A stretch of DNA of 64,000 nucleotides, taken from NCBI GenBank assembly GCA_003551665.1, contig PUNE01000124.1, forward strand, positions 23,820 through 87,819, read 5' to 3'. This document shows positions 51,798 through 60,470 of the stretch, in pieces. The notes beneath the pieces were generated by a model that worked only from the letters and a program-made list of their open reading frames with translations, was not told the origin of the DNA and ran no database searches. A program made the position numbers and the translations under genes. Source of the stretch: Halobacteroidaceae bacterium. Lineage in GTDB: Bacteria; Bacillota; Halanaerobiia; B1SED10-174. Within the stretch, counting starts at the first letter, position 1. Each line of letters opens with the position of its first letter.

Positions 51798-51845
51798 TTC
51801 CCCCATCAAATGAAAAAAGTCCCCCAAAAGGAAAAGATGGGGGAA
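51798..51845. repeat. Long-loop inverted repeat with competing C-runs
   Basis: TTCCCCCATC (51798-51807) pairs with GATGGGGGAA (51836-51845) over a 28-base loop that holds a second CCCCC (51821-51825). The G-run could pair with either. An A/T-rich ATTTTAT follows. It could be an additional terminator. Confidence 0.5.
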
Positions 51846-51880
51846 ATTTTATGGTAGTGTTTTTGGGGAGCCTTAATGAA

Positions 51881-51925
51881 AACCCCCTGTTTTTTGGTCT
51901 TAGACCAATTTCCTTACAGGGGGTT
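51881..51925 (-). terminator. Terminator of the DEAD-box helicase gene
   Basis: AACCCCCTGT (51881-51890) pairs with ACAGGGGGTT (51916-51925). The loop carries its own hairpin, TTGGTC-TTA-GACCAA. A T-rich segment follows on both strands, so it may serve both directions. Confidence 0.78.
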
Positions 51926-51970
51926 GGTTTTTATCGCAGGCTAAGTTTTTTAAAAAGCAGAGCGTTTCTG

Positions 51971-53101
51971 CTAGTTTGAACTCAAGACCTCGGGGAATTC
52001 TTTTTCGGGTATCATTGTCCCGATGTGCTCTTCAATTTCGTACAGGGTCATGATATCATTACCGGTAACGAAGGTGACGGCTCGACCACCGTTTCCGCTC
52101 CTGGCTGTTCTGCCAATTCTGTGGACGTATCCATCCTTCTCCTGGGGAACATCATAATTAATTACCAGAGAGAGGTTATCAACGTGGATTCCCCTGGAAG
52201 CAACGTCTGTTGCAACCAACAGGGGTGAACGTCCCTGCTTGAAAAGGTCAATGGTTTTCATCCGCTTTTTCTGAGGGATGTTTCCGTGCAGGGCCCGGGA
52301 AGAAAATCCCTTTTCAGAAAGAAAGCGCTGGACCCGGTCTACTGTATGCCTTGTGTTGCAGAAGATGACGCAGCTCCGGGGTTTTTCGCTTTTAAGGAGG
52401 CGGTCCAGCTGGGTCCGCTTTTCCTTTTTACTCACCCGGTAATAAACCTGCTCAACGGTCTCGACAGTCTTGGTTGAAGATTGGATTTCAATTGTATGGG
52501 GGTTTTTCATGTATTGAGTACAGATTTTTTTTATTTCTGATGGAATTGTTGCAGAAAAAAGCAGGGTAACACGGTTCTTGGGTAATTTCTGGATAATTTT
52601 TTTAATCTGGTCAATAAAGCCCATGTCAAGCATTCTGTCTGCTTCATCGAGCACCAGATAGTCAATGTCTTTTGTTATTAATTTTCTGCGGAGAATATGG
52701 TCGTATACCCTGCCTGGGGTGCCGGTTACAATAGAGGGACCCTTTTCCAGAGCCTGAATTTCTGCATGCATACTGTGCTGTCCGTAAACTGCCGTGGTTT
52801 TGTGTGGTAGAAACCTGCCCATTTTTTTGAGATCCCTGTCGACCTGAACTGCCAGTTCCCGGGTTGGAGCAAGAATTAAGGCCCGGGGTCCCGGCCTTTT
52901 TCCATCGATCATTTGCAGAAGGGGAATGCCAAAAACAGCTGTTTTTCCACTGCCGGTTTTGGAGCGGACTATCAGGTCTTTTTTGGAAAAAATATGGGGG
53001 ATTCCCTTTTGCTGGACTTCAGTAGGGGTTTCAAAACCCATTTTTTCTATTGCCTTTAAGAGGGGAGGGGCAACTCCCAGTTCGGTAAAGTTGTTTTTCA
53101 T
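51971..53101 (-). CDS. DEAD-box ATP-dependent RNA helicase
   Basis: About 376 residues, the two-RecA core with almost no C-terminal extension. Motifs: Q-type FETPTEVQ, KTGSGKT (I), PTRELA (Ia), TPGR (Ib), DEAD (II, in VLDEADRML), SAT (III), HRIGRTARSG (VI). ATG 53101 is six bases from GAAAGAGG; TTG 53107 abuts it. It likely acts in RNA remodelling or cold growth. No specific orthologue is claimed. Confidence 0.93.
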   Translation of the reverse strand: MKNNFTELGVAPPLLKAIEKMGFETPTEVQQKGIPHIFSKKDLIVRSKTGSGKTAVFGIPLLQMIDGKRPGPRALILAPTRELAVQVDRDLKKMGRFLPHKTTAVYGQHSMHAEIQALEKGPSIVTGTPGRVYDHILRRKLITKDIDYLVLDEADRMLDMGFIDQIKKIIQKLPKNRVTLLFSATIPSEIKKICTQYMKNPHTIEIQSSTKTVETVEQVYYRVSKKEKRTQLDRLLKSEKPRSCVIFCNTRHTVDRVQRFLSEKGFSSRALHGNIPQKKRMKTIDLFKQGRSPLLVATDVASRGIHVDNLSLVINYDVPQEKDGYVHRIGRTARSGNGGRAVTFVTGNDIMTLYEIEEHIGTMIPEKEFPEVLSSN

Positions 53102-53200
53102 GTTCAACCTCTTTCTATTTGATTATAATACTCTCCAATTATAACACATTGTTCCCGGTTATGCATTAAATTTTCAGGCCTGGAAAAAGGGGTGGGAAAT

Positions 53201-53227
53201 AAAAAAGGGCTGGAAAAAATCCAGCCC
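53201..53227 (-). terminator. Terminator of the FMN-binding lipoprotein gene
   Basis: GGGCTGGA (53207-53214) and TCCAGCCC (53220-53227). On the minus strand it is followed by six T. It lies 14 bases after the stop codon. Confidence 0.9.
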
Positions 53228-53240
53228 GGAAAAGGAACCG

Positions 53241-53936
53241 CTATTCTATCCTGGCTTTAGCCTTGGCGTCCCTTGCTGCTTCAAGCCAGAGTTCGCTGCT
53301 TTCTGTGGCTCCGCTAAAGGTATCAACATCGAGGGAGCCTTCCATCACTATTCTCTCCTGCATTTCTCTACGGGCTTCAGGAAGGATTTCATACTCCCGG
53401 TTTTCCCAGTCAAAAAACTCATCTGTTTCCAGGTTGACCTCGTTAAAGAAAACGTCAATTACCCGGTCATCTTTTATAGAAATCCAGGCAACAGCCCGGA
53501 GGTTTTCATTGGTTGCCGTGCCCATAAAGGTGCCATTCCAGTAATCGGTTTCGATTTTTTCTTCGGGATCTTCAAGGGCCAGATAAAGGGCTTTCTCTAC
53601 GGCATCAATATATTTTTTGCTGGAGTGGGTGGAACCTGTATAGGTATCTACATTGGCGGAGTCAGCTTCAATGAAGCGTTCTTTCATGACCTGAACTCCT
53701 TCAACTGTGGGCTGATAGATGTAGGTAGAGAAATCCAGAGGTTCACCTTTCCCGGTGAATTCTTCAAGCCTGACATCTGTGATTTCATTGCCGGATAGGG
53801 TTACCTCTGCCCTGGCATAGCCATAATCATCGGCTTCAGAATAGGCCGAGAATGTTCCATCCTTGTATTGGGGACCCGGTGAGCACGCTGTTAAAAGGAA
53901 TAAAAAAAGCAAAAAGGAGAAAATGGATTTGGCCAT
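53241..53936 (-). CDS. FMN-binding lipoprotein with two flavinylation motifs (PplA-like)
   Basis: 231 residues. The lipobox LLTAC (Cys18) predicts lipid anchoring outside the membrane. Two FMN_bind domains each end in a flavinylation motif: DTYTGST (candidate Thr103) and DTFSGAT (candidate Thr211). In this family ApbE attaches FMN covalently to that Thr. The two-domain lipoprotein layout is that of Listeria PplA, used in extracellular electron transfer. No apbE, NADH dehydrogenase or membrane partner is in the window. SD GGAGGTG; monocistronic. Confidence 0.87.
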   Translation of the reverse strand: MAKSIFSFLLFLFLLTACSPGPQYKDGTFSAYSEADDYGYARAEVTLSGNEITDVRLEEFTGKGEPLDFSTYIYQPTVEGVQVMKERFIEADSANVDTYTGSTHSSKKYIDAVEKALYLALEDPEEKIETDYWNGTFMGTATNENLRAVAWISIKDDRVIDVFFNEVNLETDEFFDWENREYEILPEARREMQERIVMEGSLDVDTFSGATESSELWLEAARDAKAKARIE

Positions 53937-53977
53937 ATCTTCACCTCCACCTGAATAGAATTCTCTTTGAAAATATT

Positions 53978-54018
53978 AAAATCCTGCAAAGATCGAAAAG
54001 GTTTGGCGGCAGGATTTT
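53978..54018 (-). terminator. Terminator after phoU
   Basis: AAAATCCTGC (53978-53987) and GCAGGATTTT (54009-54018), perfect 10-bp stem, with an AT-rich tail on the minus strand, 34 bases after phoU. Confidence 0.7.
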
Positions 54019-54051
54019 AAAATTTGTTGGACTTCAGGCGGATTATTGTAA

Positions 54052-54705
54052 TTAATCGTTGAGTTCTTTTCTTTTCCCCGTAACCATATAAATAAGCCAT
54101 TCCCCAAGATTGGTGGCATGATCCCCTATTCTTTCCAGAGAACTTGAAACGAAAAGGAGGTGAGTGGCCTGTTTGATGTTTTTTGTATCCTCCAGCATGT
54201 AGGTTAGTAGTTCCCGGAAAATCTGGTTGTGGAGCTGGTCTACACTGTCATCAAGATTGCATACTTCGTGGGCCAGGCCAACATCTTCATGAATAAATGC
54301 CTCAAGGGCTTTGTTAACCATATCCTGGGCAATTTCAGCCATGCGCGGGATATCTACCAGAGGTTTAATATGTGGTTCATCTCCAATCCGGAGGGTAATC
54401 CGGGCAATGTCTGTAGAATGGTCAGCAATTCTTTCCAGGTCGGTAATGATTTTTAGTGCTGTTCCGATTTTCCGGAGGTCCCGGGCCATAGGCTGCTGGC
54501 GGGCAATCAGGGACATACATTTTTCTTCAATCTTTAACTCCAGTTCATCAATTACATCGTCTTTTTCAATAACCTCCCGGGCTCCTTCAAGGTCATGGGT
54601 TTTTAAAGAATTTACAGCTTTCTGAATTGTTTTTTTGACCAGGCCCCCCATATAGAGAAGATCCTGGAATAATTCTTCCAGTTCATGTTCAAAAGTCTGG
54701 CGCAT
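54052..54705 (-). CDS. phoU: Phosphate-signalling protein PhoU
   Basis: About 217 residues, all helical, with two tandem PhoU three-helix bundles. The metal-binding E/D-rich helices appear as ERIADHSTDIARI and ERIGDHATNLGEW. It links the Pst transporter to PhoR and dampens the phosphate response. ATG 54705 is six bases from CTGGAGGTG; GTG 54714 overlaps it. It is 17 bases after pstB. Confidence 0.94.
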   Translation of the reverse strand: MRQTFEHELEELFQDLLYMGGLVKKTIQKAVNSLKTHDLEGAREVIEKDDVIDELELKIEEKCMSLIARQQPMARDLRKIGTALKIITDLERIADHSTDIARITLRIGDEPHIKPLVDIPRMAEIAQDMVNKALEAFIHEDVGLAHEVCNLDDSVDQLHNQIFRELLTYMLEDTKNIKQATHLLFVSSSLERIGDHATNLGEWLIYMVTGKRKELND

Positions 54706-54722
54706 TTTTTTCACCTCCAGTT

Positions 54723-55481
54723 TTAGCCGAAACGGCCAGTTATATAATCTTCGGTTCTAGTATCGTCGGGGTTGGTAAATAGTTTTTGGGTCCGGTCAAA
54801 CTCGATAACCTCCCCCTGGAGGAAAAAGGCGGTTTTATGGGATATCCGGGCTGCCTGCTGCATATTGTGAGTAACAATCAATATGGGGTATTTTTCCTGG
54901 AGTTCGGCAATCAGATCTTCTATCCGGGCTGTGGCAACGGGGTCCAGGGCTGAACAAGGCTCGTCCATCAGCAAAATCTTGGGTTTTACAGCCAGGGCCC
55001 TGGCAATACACAATCTCTGTTGCTGGCCTCCGGAAAGTGAGAGGGCCGGGTGACGGAGATTATTTTTTACTTCGTCCCAGAGGGCAGCATCACGGAGGCT
55101 CTGTTCAACAATCTCGTTTAATCGGTTTTTGTTCTTCTGCCCGTGGATGCGGGGGCCATAGGCAACGTTATCATATATGCTTTTGGGGAAGGGATTTGGC
55201 TGCTGGAAAACCATTCCCACCTCACTGCGAAGGGCGACCAGGTCAATATCTTTTTTAAGGATGTCAAATCCGTTAAAAAATATTTCTCCTTTCCAGCGGG
55301 CAATGGGGATGCGGTCGACCATCCGGTTCAAGGTCTTTAAAAAACTGGATTTTCCGCACCCTGAAGGTCCAATAATGGCGGTCACCCCCTGGGAAGGGAT
55401 TGCCAGGTTTATATCTTTGAGGACTTTATTGGTACCATACCATAGGTTCAAACTCCTAATATCAAAAGCGTTTTGGGCCAT
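54723..55481 (-). CDS. pstB: Phosphate ABC transporter ATP-binding protein PstB
   Basis: 252 residues. Walker A is [11 protein letters not shown]-loop [10 protein letters not shown], signature [16 protein letters not shown], Walker [15 protein letters not shown]-loop VTHNMQQA, all typical of PstB. The permease and binding protein (pstSCA) are not adjacent, so it must pair with subunits encoded elsewhere. Its SD (AGGGGG, 7 bases from ATG) is the 3' arm of a hairpin. A Pho-box promoter lies just upstream. Confidence 0.96.
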   Translation of the reverse strand: MAQNAFDIRSLNLWYGTNKVLKDINLAIPSQGVTAIIGPSGCGKSSFLKTLNRMVDRIPIARWKGEIFFNGFDILKKDIDLVALRSEVGMVFQQPNPFPKSIYDNVAYGPRIHGQKNKNRLNEIVEQSLRDAALWDEVKNNLRHPALSLSGGQQQRLCIARALAVKPKILLMDEPCSALDPVATARIEDLIAELQEKYPILIVTHNMQQAARISHKTAFFLQGEVIEFDRTQKLFTNPDDTRTEDYITGRFG

Positions 55482-55485
55482 GAAG

Positions 55486-55529
55486 AAACCCCCTGTTTAT
55501 GTGGATTAACTAAATTATACAGGGGGGTT
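55486..55529 (-). promoter_or_regulatory. SD-sequestering hairpin before pstB
   Basis: On the minus strand AACCCCCCTGT pairs with ACAGGGGG at the pstB SD. Read-through RNA from phoR would contain both arms and hide the SD (or terminate). RNA from the Pho promoter would start near 55507 and lack the 5' arm. Confidence 0.65.
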
Positions 55530-55567
55530 GTTAATTTAAGGTTTGTCTAATGTTAGGTTTTTGTTAA
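55514..55567 (-). promoter_or_regulatory. PhoP-box-driven promoter of pstB-phoU
   Basis: Minus-strand direct repeats TTAACA (55567-55562), CTAACA (55556-55551), CAAACC (55545-55540, weak) and TTAACA (55534-55529) are spaced exactly 11 bases apart. They precede TATAAT (55519-55514). With a start near 55507, the repeats cover -60 to -22, as in Bacillus PhoP-activated promoters (TTAACA-like repeats on one helix face). No good -35 is present, as expected for activator dependence. Confidence 0.78.
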
Positions 55568-57286
55568 TTTTTTATAAGCAGGCAGCAAGACGGTAAAAGT
55601 GCTGCCCTTTCCAGGGGTGCTTTCCAGGGTTATTTTTCCGCCTGCCTGTTCGGTAATGTGCCTGACTATTGACAGGCCCAGCCCTGTGCCTCCCGAATCC
55701 CTGCTGCGGGCTTTATCAACCCTATAAAAACGTTCAAAAATCCTGGGCTGGTCTTCGTAGGGGATACCGGGGCCCTGATCTTTAACAGACCAGAAAATTT
55801 CACTTTCCTGTTTGCCGGCGGAAATTTCAAGAGCTGAATTTTCCGGGGAATGAGTTATTGCATTGCCTGTCAGGTTTAAAATAACCTGAATAAGGTCATC
55901 CTCGTTCAAATCTACGTCAAGGTCTATAGCCACAGAAGTTTTTATCTCAATGTTTTTGGTTTTTGCAACCTGTGAAAGGATTTCCAGGGCTGCCTGAGTG
56001 CAGTGGGCAAGGTTGGAAGGGCCCCCTGGGATTTTCTCTGCTGCCTCAAGCCGGGAAAGGATGAGCAGGTCATCTATTAACCGGGAAAGGCGGGTGCTTT
56101 CTTTTTCAATTATTTCCAGAAAGTGCATGGCATCCTGTTCTTTCCAGGCTCCATGGCGGAGGGTTTCAGCAAAGCCCTGGATTGCTGTCAGGGGTGTTCG
56201 GAGTTCATGGGATACATTGGCTACAAATTCCTTACGGGTATTTTCAAGAAGTTTTATCTTGGTCAAATCCTGCAGGACAATAACCATGTTTCTTTCTTCG
56301 GTATCGAGAGCAGAAGCAGAAAACCGGAGGTGCCGATAGGGGTTATCCAGGGATATTTCTTTTTCCCTGCTGCCTTTTGTTTTATCCCAGAGTCCCCTTA
56401 GGAAGTCAATTAAATCGGGTTCGTGTGTTAAGTTTAAAAGGTGAACACCTTCCGTAGCAGGAGGTTTTACCCTTAATAGCTGAAAAAAAGTTTTATTGCT
56501 GGCCTGAATGGTTCCGTTACGGTCAATTACAATAACTCCTACGGGCAAATTTTTTATGATATTTAAGGTCTGTTCCTTCTGACCTTCAATGTTTCGGACC
56601 AGTTCATGGAGGTTGTGGGACATTTCGTTAAAAACCATTTCCAGTTGACCGATTTCATCCCGGGAAGAAACAGGGAAAGGTCTGGGGAATTCCCCGCCCC
56701 CTATGGAGCGAGCTTTTTGTGCCAAATTGCGAAGGGACCCAGTGAGAGAGCGGAGGAGAAAGAAACCAATAGACCAGATAAAAACAAGCATGATTAGAAT
56801 TGCCGAAAAAATTATGGTTCTCAACTGGTTTGTTCTCTGGTTTATTAGTGTCAGCGTTCTTGCAACACGGACAACCCCAAGCACCTCACCACTGGGATCT
56901 TTTATGGGGACTGCTACATAAAGCATTTCCTGTCCCGTTGTTGCACTGTGCCGGATATTGCTGCCTGTTTCACCTCTATAGGCGGCAATAATTTCGGGCC
57001 GGGCGCTGTGGTCTTCAAGCTCTTCAGGAGGCTTTTCGCTTTCAAAAACAACCTTTCCGGTGAGGTCAATAACTGTTAGCCGGGTTTCGGAATCGGGGAA
57101 AACTCCCCATTCCCGGGTCAGAGTTTCCTCCTGGGCCAGCAACAGGGCAGTTTCCTGAAGATTTCTTTCCAGGGATTCCATGTAAAAGGATGAAAGGTAG
57201 CTGGAAAGAATATATCCAAGCAAAATGAGGGCAACCCCGATTAAAATTGAATAGGCCAACCCAATTCTCTGTTGCAGGCTGGTCAT
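55553..57286 (-). CDS. phoR: Phosphate-regulon sensor histidine kinase PhoR
   Basis: 577 residues. Membrane helices at about 10-34 and 158-178 flank an extracellular sensor domain. HAMP, PAS (about 245-345), HisKA with NVSHELRTPLTAIQG (phospho-His), and HATPase domains with GNAITHSPEN, DQGPGIP and GGTGLGLSIV follow. It starts three bases after phoP. The extracytoplasmic domain plus PAS is the PhoR layout of Firmicutes; pstB-phoU downstream supports the phosphate role. Confidence 0.93.
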   Translation of the reverse strand: MTSLQQRIGLAYSILIGVALILLGYILSSYLSSFYMESLERNLQETALLLAQEETLTREWGVFPDSETRLTVIDLTGKVVFESEKPPEELEDHSARPEIIAAYRGETGSNIRHSATTGQEMLYVAVPIKDPSGEVLGVVRVARTLTLINQRTNQLRTIIFSAILIMLVFIWSIGFFLLRSLTGSLRNLAQKARSIGGGEFPRPFPVSSRDEIGQLEMVFNEMSHNLHELVRNIEGQKEQTLNIIKNLPVGVIVIDRNGTIQASNKTFFQLLRVKPPATEGVHLLNLTHEPDLIDFLRGLWDKTKGSREKEISLDNPYRHLRFSASALDTEERNMVIVLQDLTKIKLLENTRKEFVANVSHELRTPLTAIQGFAETLRHGAWKEQDAMHFLEIIEKESTRLSRLIDDLLILSRLEAAEKIPGGPSNLAHCTQAALEILSQVAKTKNIEIKTSVAIDLDVDLNEDDLIQVILNLTGNAITHSPENSALEISAGKQESEIFWSVKDQGPGIPYEDQPRIFERFYRVDKARSRDSGGTGLGLSIVRHITEQAGGKITLESTPGKGSTFTVLLPAYKKLTKT

Positions 57287-57289
57287 GAT

Positions 57290-57976
57290 TTACCCCCTCC
57301 AGCGGTACCCTATTCCCCGCAGGGTTTCAATAGGGTTTTCGTCGGGAGCAATTTGCTCCAGTTTCTGCCGGATCTGGCGAACATGAACATCTACTGTCCG
57401 GGTATCACCGTAGTATTCATAACCCCAAACCGTTTCCAAGGCGTTTTCCCTTGTGATTACTTTCCCGGGGTGTTTACATAAAAGATAAAGGAGAGAAAAT
57501 TCTTTTGGAGTAAGGGTAAGCTCCCTATTGTGAAATATTGCAGAGAATTCTTCCGGTATTAGCTCCAAAAAACCCCTGGAGATTTTTTCTCCCTTTTCAG
57601 GGGTTTGGGTTCTCCTTAAAGCGGCTTTAATCCGGGCCAAAAGTTCCCGAACGCTGAAGGGTTTAGTAATATAATCGTCAGCGCCCATTTCCAGGCCAAG
57701 GATTTTATCAATTTCGTCACTGCGGGCTGTAAGCATAATTATAGGCACGGAAAAACCTGCTTTTTCTCTCAAACGACGACATACTTCCAGGCCATCCAAA
57801 CCTGGAAGCATCAGGTCCAGGAGAACCAGATCCGGTTTTTCCCGTGAAAAAAGTTCAAGCCCTTCTTTTCCGTCCGGCGCCCAGAAAATTTTAAAACCCT
57901 CTTTCTGGAGGTTGTATTTTAGGAGTTCAAAGATATTTTTTTCATCTTCAATAAGAAGAATGGTTTCCTTGTTCAA
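57290..57976 (-). CDS. phoP: Response regulator PhoP (OmpR family)
   Basis: 228 residues. The receiver has the acidic pair ED (10-11), phospho-acceptor Asp54 in LLDLMLPGLDG and Lys in YITKPFS. The winged-helix OmpR DNA-binding domain (about 130-225) ends VRQIRQKLE and RGIGYRW. The start is TTG 57976 behind GGGGGAG. It probably binds the Pho boxes upstream of pstB. Confidence 0.94.
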   Translation of the reverse strand: MNKETILLIEDEKNIFELLKYNLQKEGFKIFWAPDGKEGLELFSREKPDLVLLDLMLPGLDGLEVCRRLREKAGFSVPIIMLTARSDEIDKILGLEMGADDYITKPFSVRELLARIKAALRRTQTPEKGEKISRGFLELIPEEFSAIFHNRELTLTPKEFSLLYLLCKHPGKVITRENALETVWGYEYYGDTRTVDVHVRQIRQKLEQIAPDENPIETLRGIGYRWRG

Positions 57977-58108
57977 AGGAGTCTCCCCCTTTCCAGTTTA
58001 TATATGATATAGTTTCCTTCTCAGGCTTATTTATCCTTTTTTGTCAGGAAGGAATATAAAGTATTAAGTAGAAGAATATAGGAGAAATAAGAACAAGGGG
58101 GTTTTTTC

Positions 58109-58297
58109 ATGAAAGTCAGAGTTGACGCCGAAGAGTGTATTAGCTGTGGTTTGTGTATCGATGAGTGCCCGGAAGTATTTGAATGGGATGAAGATGGGAA
58201 GGCACGCGCGATCAATGAAGAAGTTCCCGCAGGAGAGGAAGATTGTGCTCGAGAACAGATTGAAGCATGCCCCACTGAGGCCATAGTAGAAATTTAA
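58109..58297 (+). CDS. Ferredoxin, single [4Fe-4S] type
   Basis: 62 residues. Cluster ligands are Cys10, Cys13 and Cys16 (CISCGLC) and Cys54 (ACPTEA). Cys20 and Cys46 could form a disulfide, as in Thermotoga-type ferredoxins. Strongly acidic, hence a low-potential electron carrier. SD AAGGGGG. Monocistronic with its own terminator. Confidence 0.95.
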   Translation: MKVRVDAEECISCGLCIDECPEVFEWDEDGKARAINEEVPAGEEDCAREQIEACPTEAIVEI

Positions 58298-58321
58298 AAA
58301 ATGGTTTTTGAGGAACCCGAA

Positions 58322-58367
58322 TAAAAAAACAGGCCAGAGTCTTTGACTCGGGGCCTGTTCTTTTTTT
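58322..58367. terminator. Bidirectional terminator, ferredoxin / ABC exporter
   Basis: AACAGGCC plus GAGTC, TTT loop, GACTC plus GGCCTGTT, with A-run on the left and seven T on the right. It closes the ferredoxin gene (+) and the convergent exporter (-). Confidence 0.93.
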
Positions 58368-60453
58368 AGGAGGAAGCCTTACCAATCTCGCTCTGGAACT
58401 CTTCCTTGTATTGCAATAGGTATAGATTGTAATAAAGACCTTTTTGATCCAGGAGTTCCTGGTGATTGCCCATTTCCCGGATTTTTCCCTTATGCAAAAC
58501 AATTATCTTGTCAGCGTTCTGAATTGTGGACAGGCGGTGAGCTACAACAATGTTTGTTCGACCTGCCATTAGTTTGGGCAGGGCATCCTGAATCAGGATC
58601 TCAGTTTCGGTATCAATATTTGCAGTTGCCTCGTCAAGAACAAGTACGGCGGGATCAAAAGCCAGGGCCCTTGCAAAGGCGAGCAACTGGCGTTGACCCG
58701 AGGAAAAAGTGGATCCCCTTTCCATTACTTCTTCACTGTACCCCTTGGGTAGTTTTTCGATGAAGGTATGGGCGTTAACCAGTCGGGAAACCTCTTTAAT
58801 TCTCTGGTCGGTGATCTCCCTGTTATTTAAACGGATATTGTCCTTCACTGTTCCGGAGAAAATAAAGACATCCTGCAGGACCAGCCCAATATTTTTTCGC
58901 AGGTCCCGGGTAGTGTACTTTCGAATATCGTTTCCATCCAGGAGAATCTGACCTTTCTGGATATCATAGAATCTGCTGAGGAGATTAATTATCGAACTTT
59001 TGCCTGCTCCGGTTGCTCCAACAAGGGCAACTGTTTCTCCGGGTTCAATAGAAAAACTGATATCCCGGAGTACCCAGTCTTCCTCCTGGTAGGCAAACCA
59101 GACATTTTTAAACTCAATGTGGCCGCGAGCTGTGGCAAGGGGTTTGGGTTCCGGGGGGTCTTTGATGACCGGATCCCGGTCGCGGATCATAAAGATTCTT
59201 TCTGCTGAAGCCATAGCGGACTGGAGGATATTATATTTTTCTGTGAGATCGTTAATGGGACGGAAGAACTGTTCCATATAATTGATAAAGGCATAGAGTA
59301 CTCCAAACTCCAGGACACCTCGCAAGACGCTCCCTCCGCCGAACCACAGGATCAGTGCAACTCCCATGGCGTAAAGAACTTCCATTGAAGGGCGGAAGAT
59401 GGCAAAAACTTTGAGTTCCCGCATGGAGGCCTTGAAGTGGTCGGTATTAATATGGTCAAATTCCCTGAACTTGCGGTCCTCTTGTTTGAAGATCTGGACA
59501 ATACGCATTCCAGAGATGTTTTCCGAAAAGAAAGCGTTAATCCTCGCAAGTTTAACCCGCACCTGTCGGTAAGCGTCCCGGGCTTTGATCCGGAAAATAA
59601 CTGTTACCACCATTATCAGGGGCAGAACTGCAAAAGAAATAAGGGCCAGGCGCCAGTTAAGGCTCACCATTACAATAATAATTCCAATCAGCATAAATAC
59701 ATCGCGGAAAAGGTTGACCAGGACGGCAGTGTACATTTCGTGGAGAGTCTGGGTATCGTTGGTTACCCTTGTTACAAGCCGGCCAACAGGATTCCCATCA
59801 AAAAAGGAGAGGGGCAGGGTTTCCATGTGATCAAAAAGTTCCTGGCGAATATCATAAACAATTTTTTGTCCTGTATACTGGAGCATATAAACCTGGGCGT
59901 AATTGAGGATAAACCCCAGGGAAATAATAAGCAGGAAGATCAGGCCCAACCTGATTACCGAGGCAATATCGCGGCTGCGGAATTGCCGTAATTCCTCGCC
60001 TTCAAGCAGAAAACCGGAAAAATTTTCTTCGGGAGTATTTATCTGAAAAACCCCGTTAATTTCTTCTACTTCCCGGGGGGTTTCCCGGGTAATAACCCCG
60101 GGAATCAAGAAATAATCCCCTTCTGCCCTTATTACCTGGAATCTTTCTCCGGGAGGGGGTTCTTCTTCAAACCAGTCTTCCCGGTAAAGAAAGCGCCCGT
60201 TTAGTTCTATTGCTTCCTCGGGGGCTTCCCGTTCTGGTAGAGCTACATAGGGGACGTCGTAGGCATTGATGTGGTCATCAATGGCCATCTGGACAAGGAG
60301 GGGCCGGGCAAGCTCGGTTCCCGTTATTAAAAGTAACAGGAAAATAGAAAGGAGGACCAGACCCCAGTAAGGCCTGGCGTAAGCCAGGAGCCGTTTCATT
60401 AGCCTGGCGTCATATGCTTTTCCCAGCTGTTCTTCTTCATGGAAGTATTGCAT
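58366..60453 (-). CDS. ABC exporter half-transporter, BmrD/YheH-like
   Basis: 695 residues: six-helix membrane domain plus nucleotide-binding domain. An extra segment of about 100 residues (64-165) sits between helices 1 and 2, on the outer face, as in YheH-type subunits. Walker A is GATGAGKSS, Walker B ends LVLDEAT with the catalytic Glu, but the signature is FSSGQ instead of LSGGQ. It is complementary to its partner, which has a degenerate Walker B, so the pair should form a heterodimer with one active ATP site. A multidrug exporter is likely. Confidence 0.9.
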   Translation of the reverse strand: MQYFHEEEQLGKAYDARLMKRLLAYARPYWGLVLLSIFLLLLITGTELARPLLVQMAIDDHINAYDVPYVALPEREAPEEAIELNGRFLYREDWFEEEPPPGERFQVIRAEGDYFLIPGVITRETPREVEEINGVFQINTPEENFSGFLLEGEELRQFRSRDIASVIRLGLIFLLIISLGFILNYAQVYMLQYTGQKIVYDIRQELFDHMETLPLSFFDGNPVGRLVTRVTNDTQTLHEMYTAVLVNLFRDVFMLIGIIIVMVSLNWRLALISFAVLPLIMVVTVIFRIKARDAYRQVRVKLARINAFFSENISGMRIVQIFKQEDRKFREFDHINTDHFKASMRELKVFAIFRPSMEVLYAMGVALILWFGGGSVLRGVLEFGVLYAFINYMEQFFRPINDLTEKYNILQSAMASAERIFMIRDRDPVIKDPPEPKPLATARGHIEFKNVWFAYQEEDWVLRDISFSIEPGETVALVGATGAGKSSIINLLSRFYDIQKGQILLDGNDIRKYTTRDLRKNIGLVLQDVFIFSGTVKDNIRLNNREITDQRIKEVSRLVNAHTFIEKLPKGYSEEVMERGSTFSSGQRQLLAFARALAFDPAVLVLDEATANIDTETEILIQDALPKLMAGRTNIVVAHRLSTIQNADKIIVLHKGKIREMGNHQELLDQKGLYYNLYLLQYKEEFQSEIGKASS

Positions 60454-60470
60454 GGTTTTTCACTCCTATA

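Noticed and set aside
59437..59991. 184-codon frame opposite the BmrD-like exporter
   Set aside because: Fully inside a well-supported ABC exporter gene; the product has no recognisable features.
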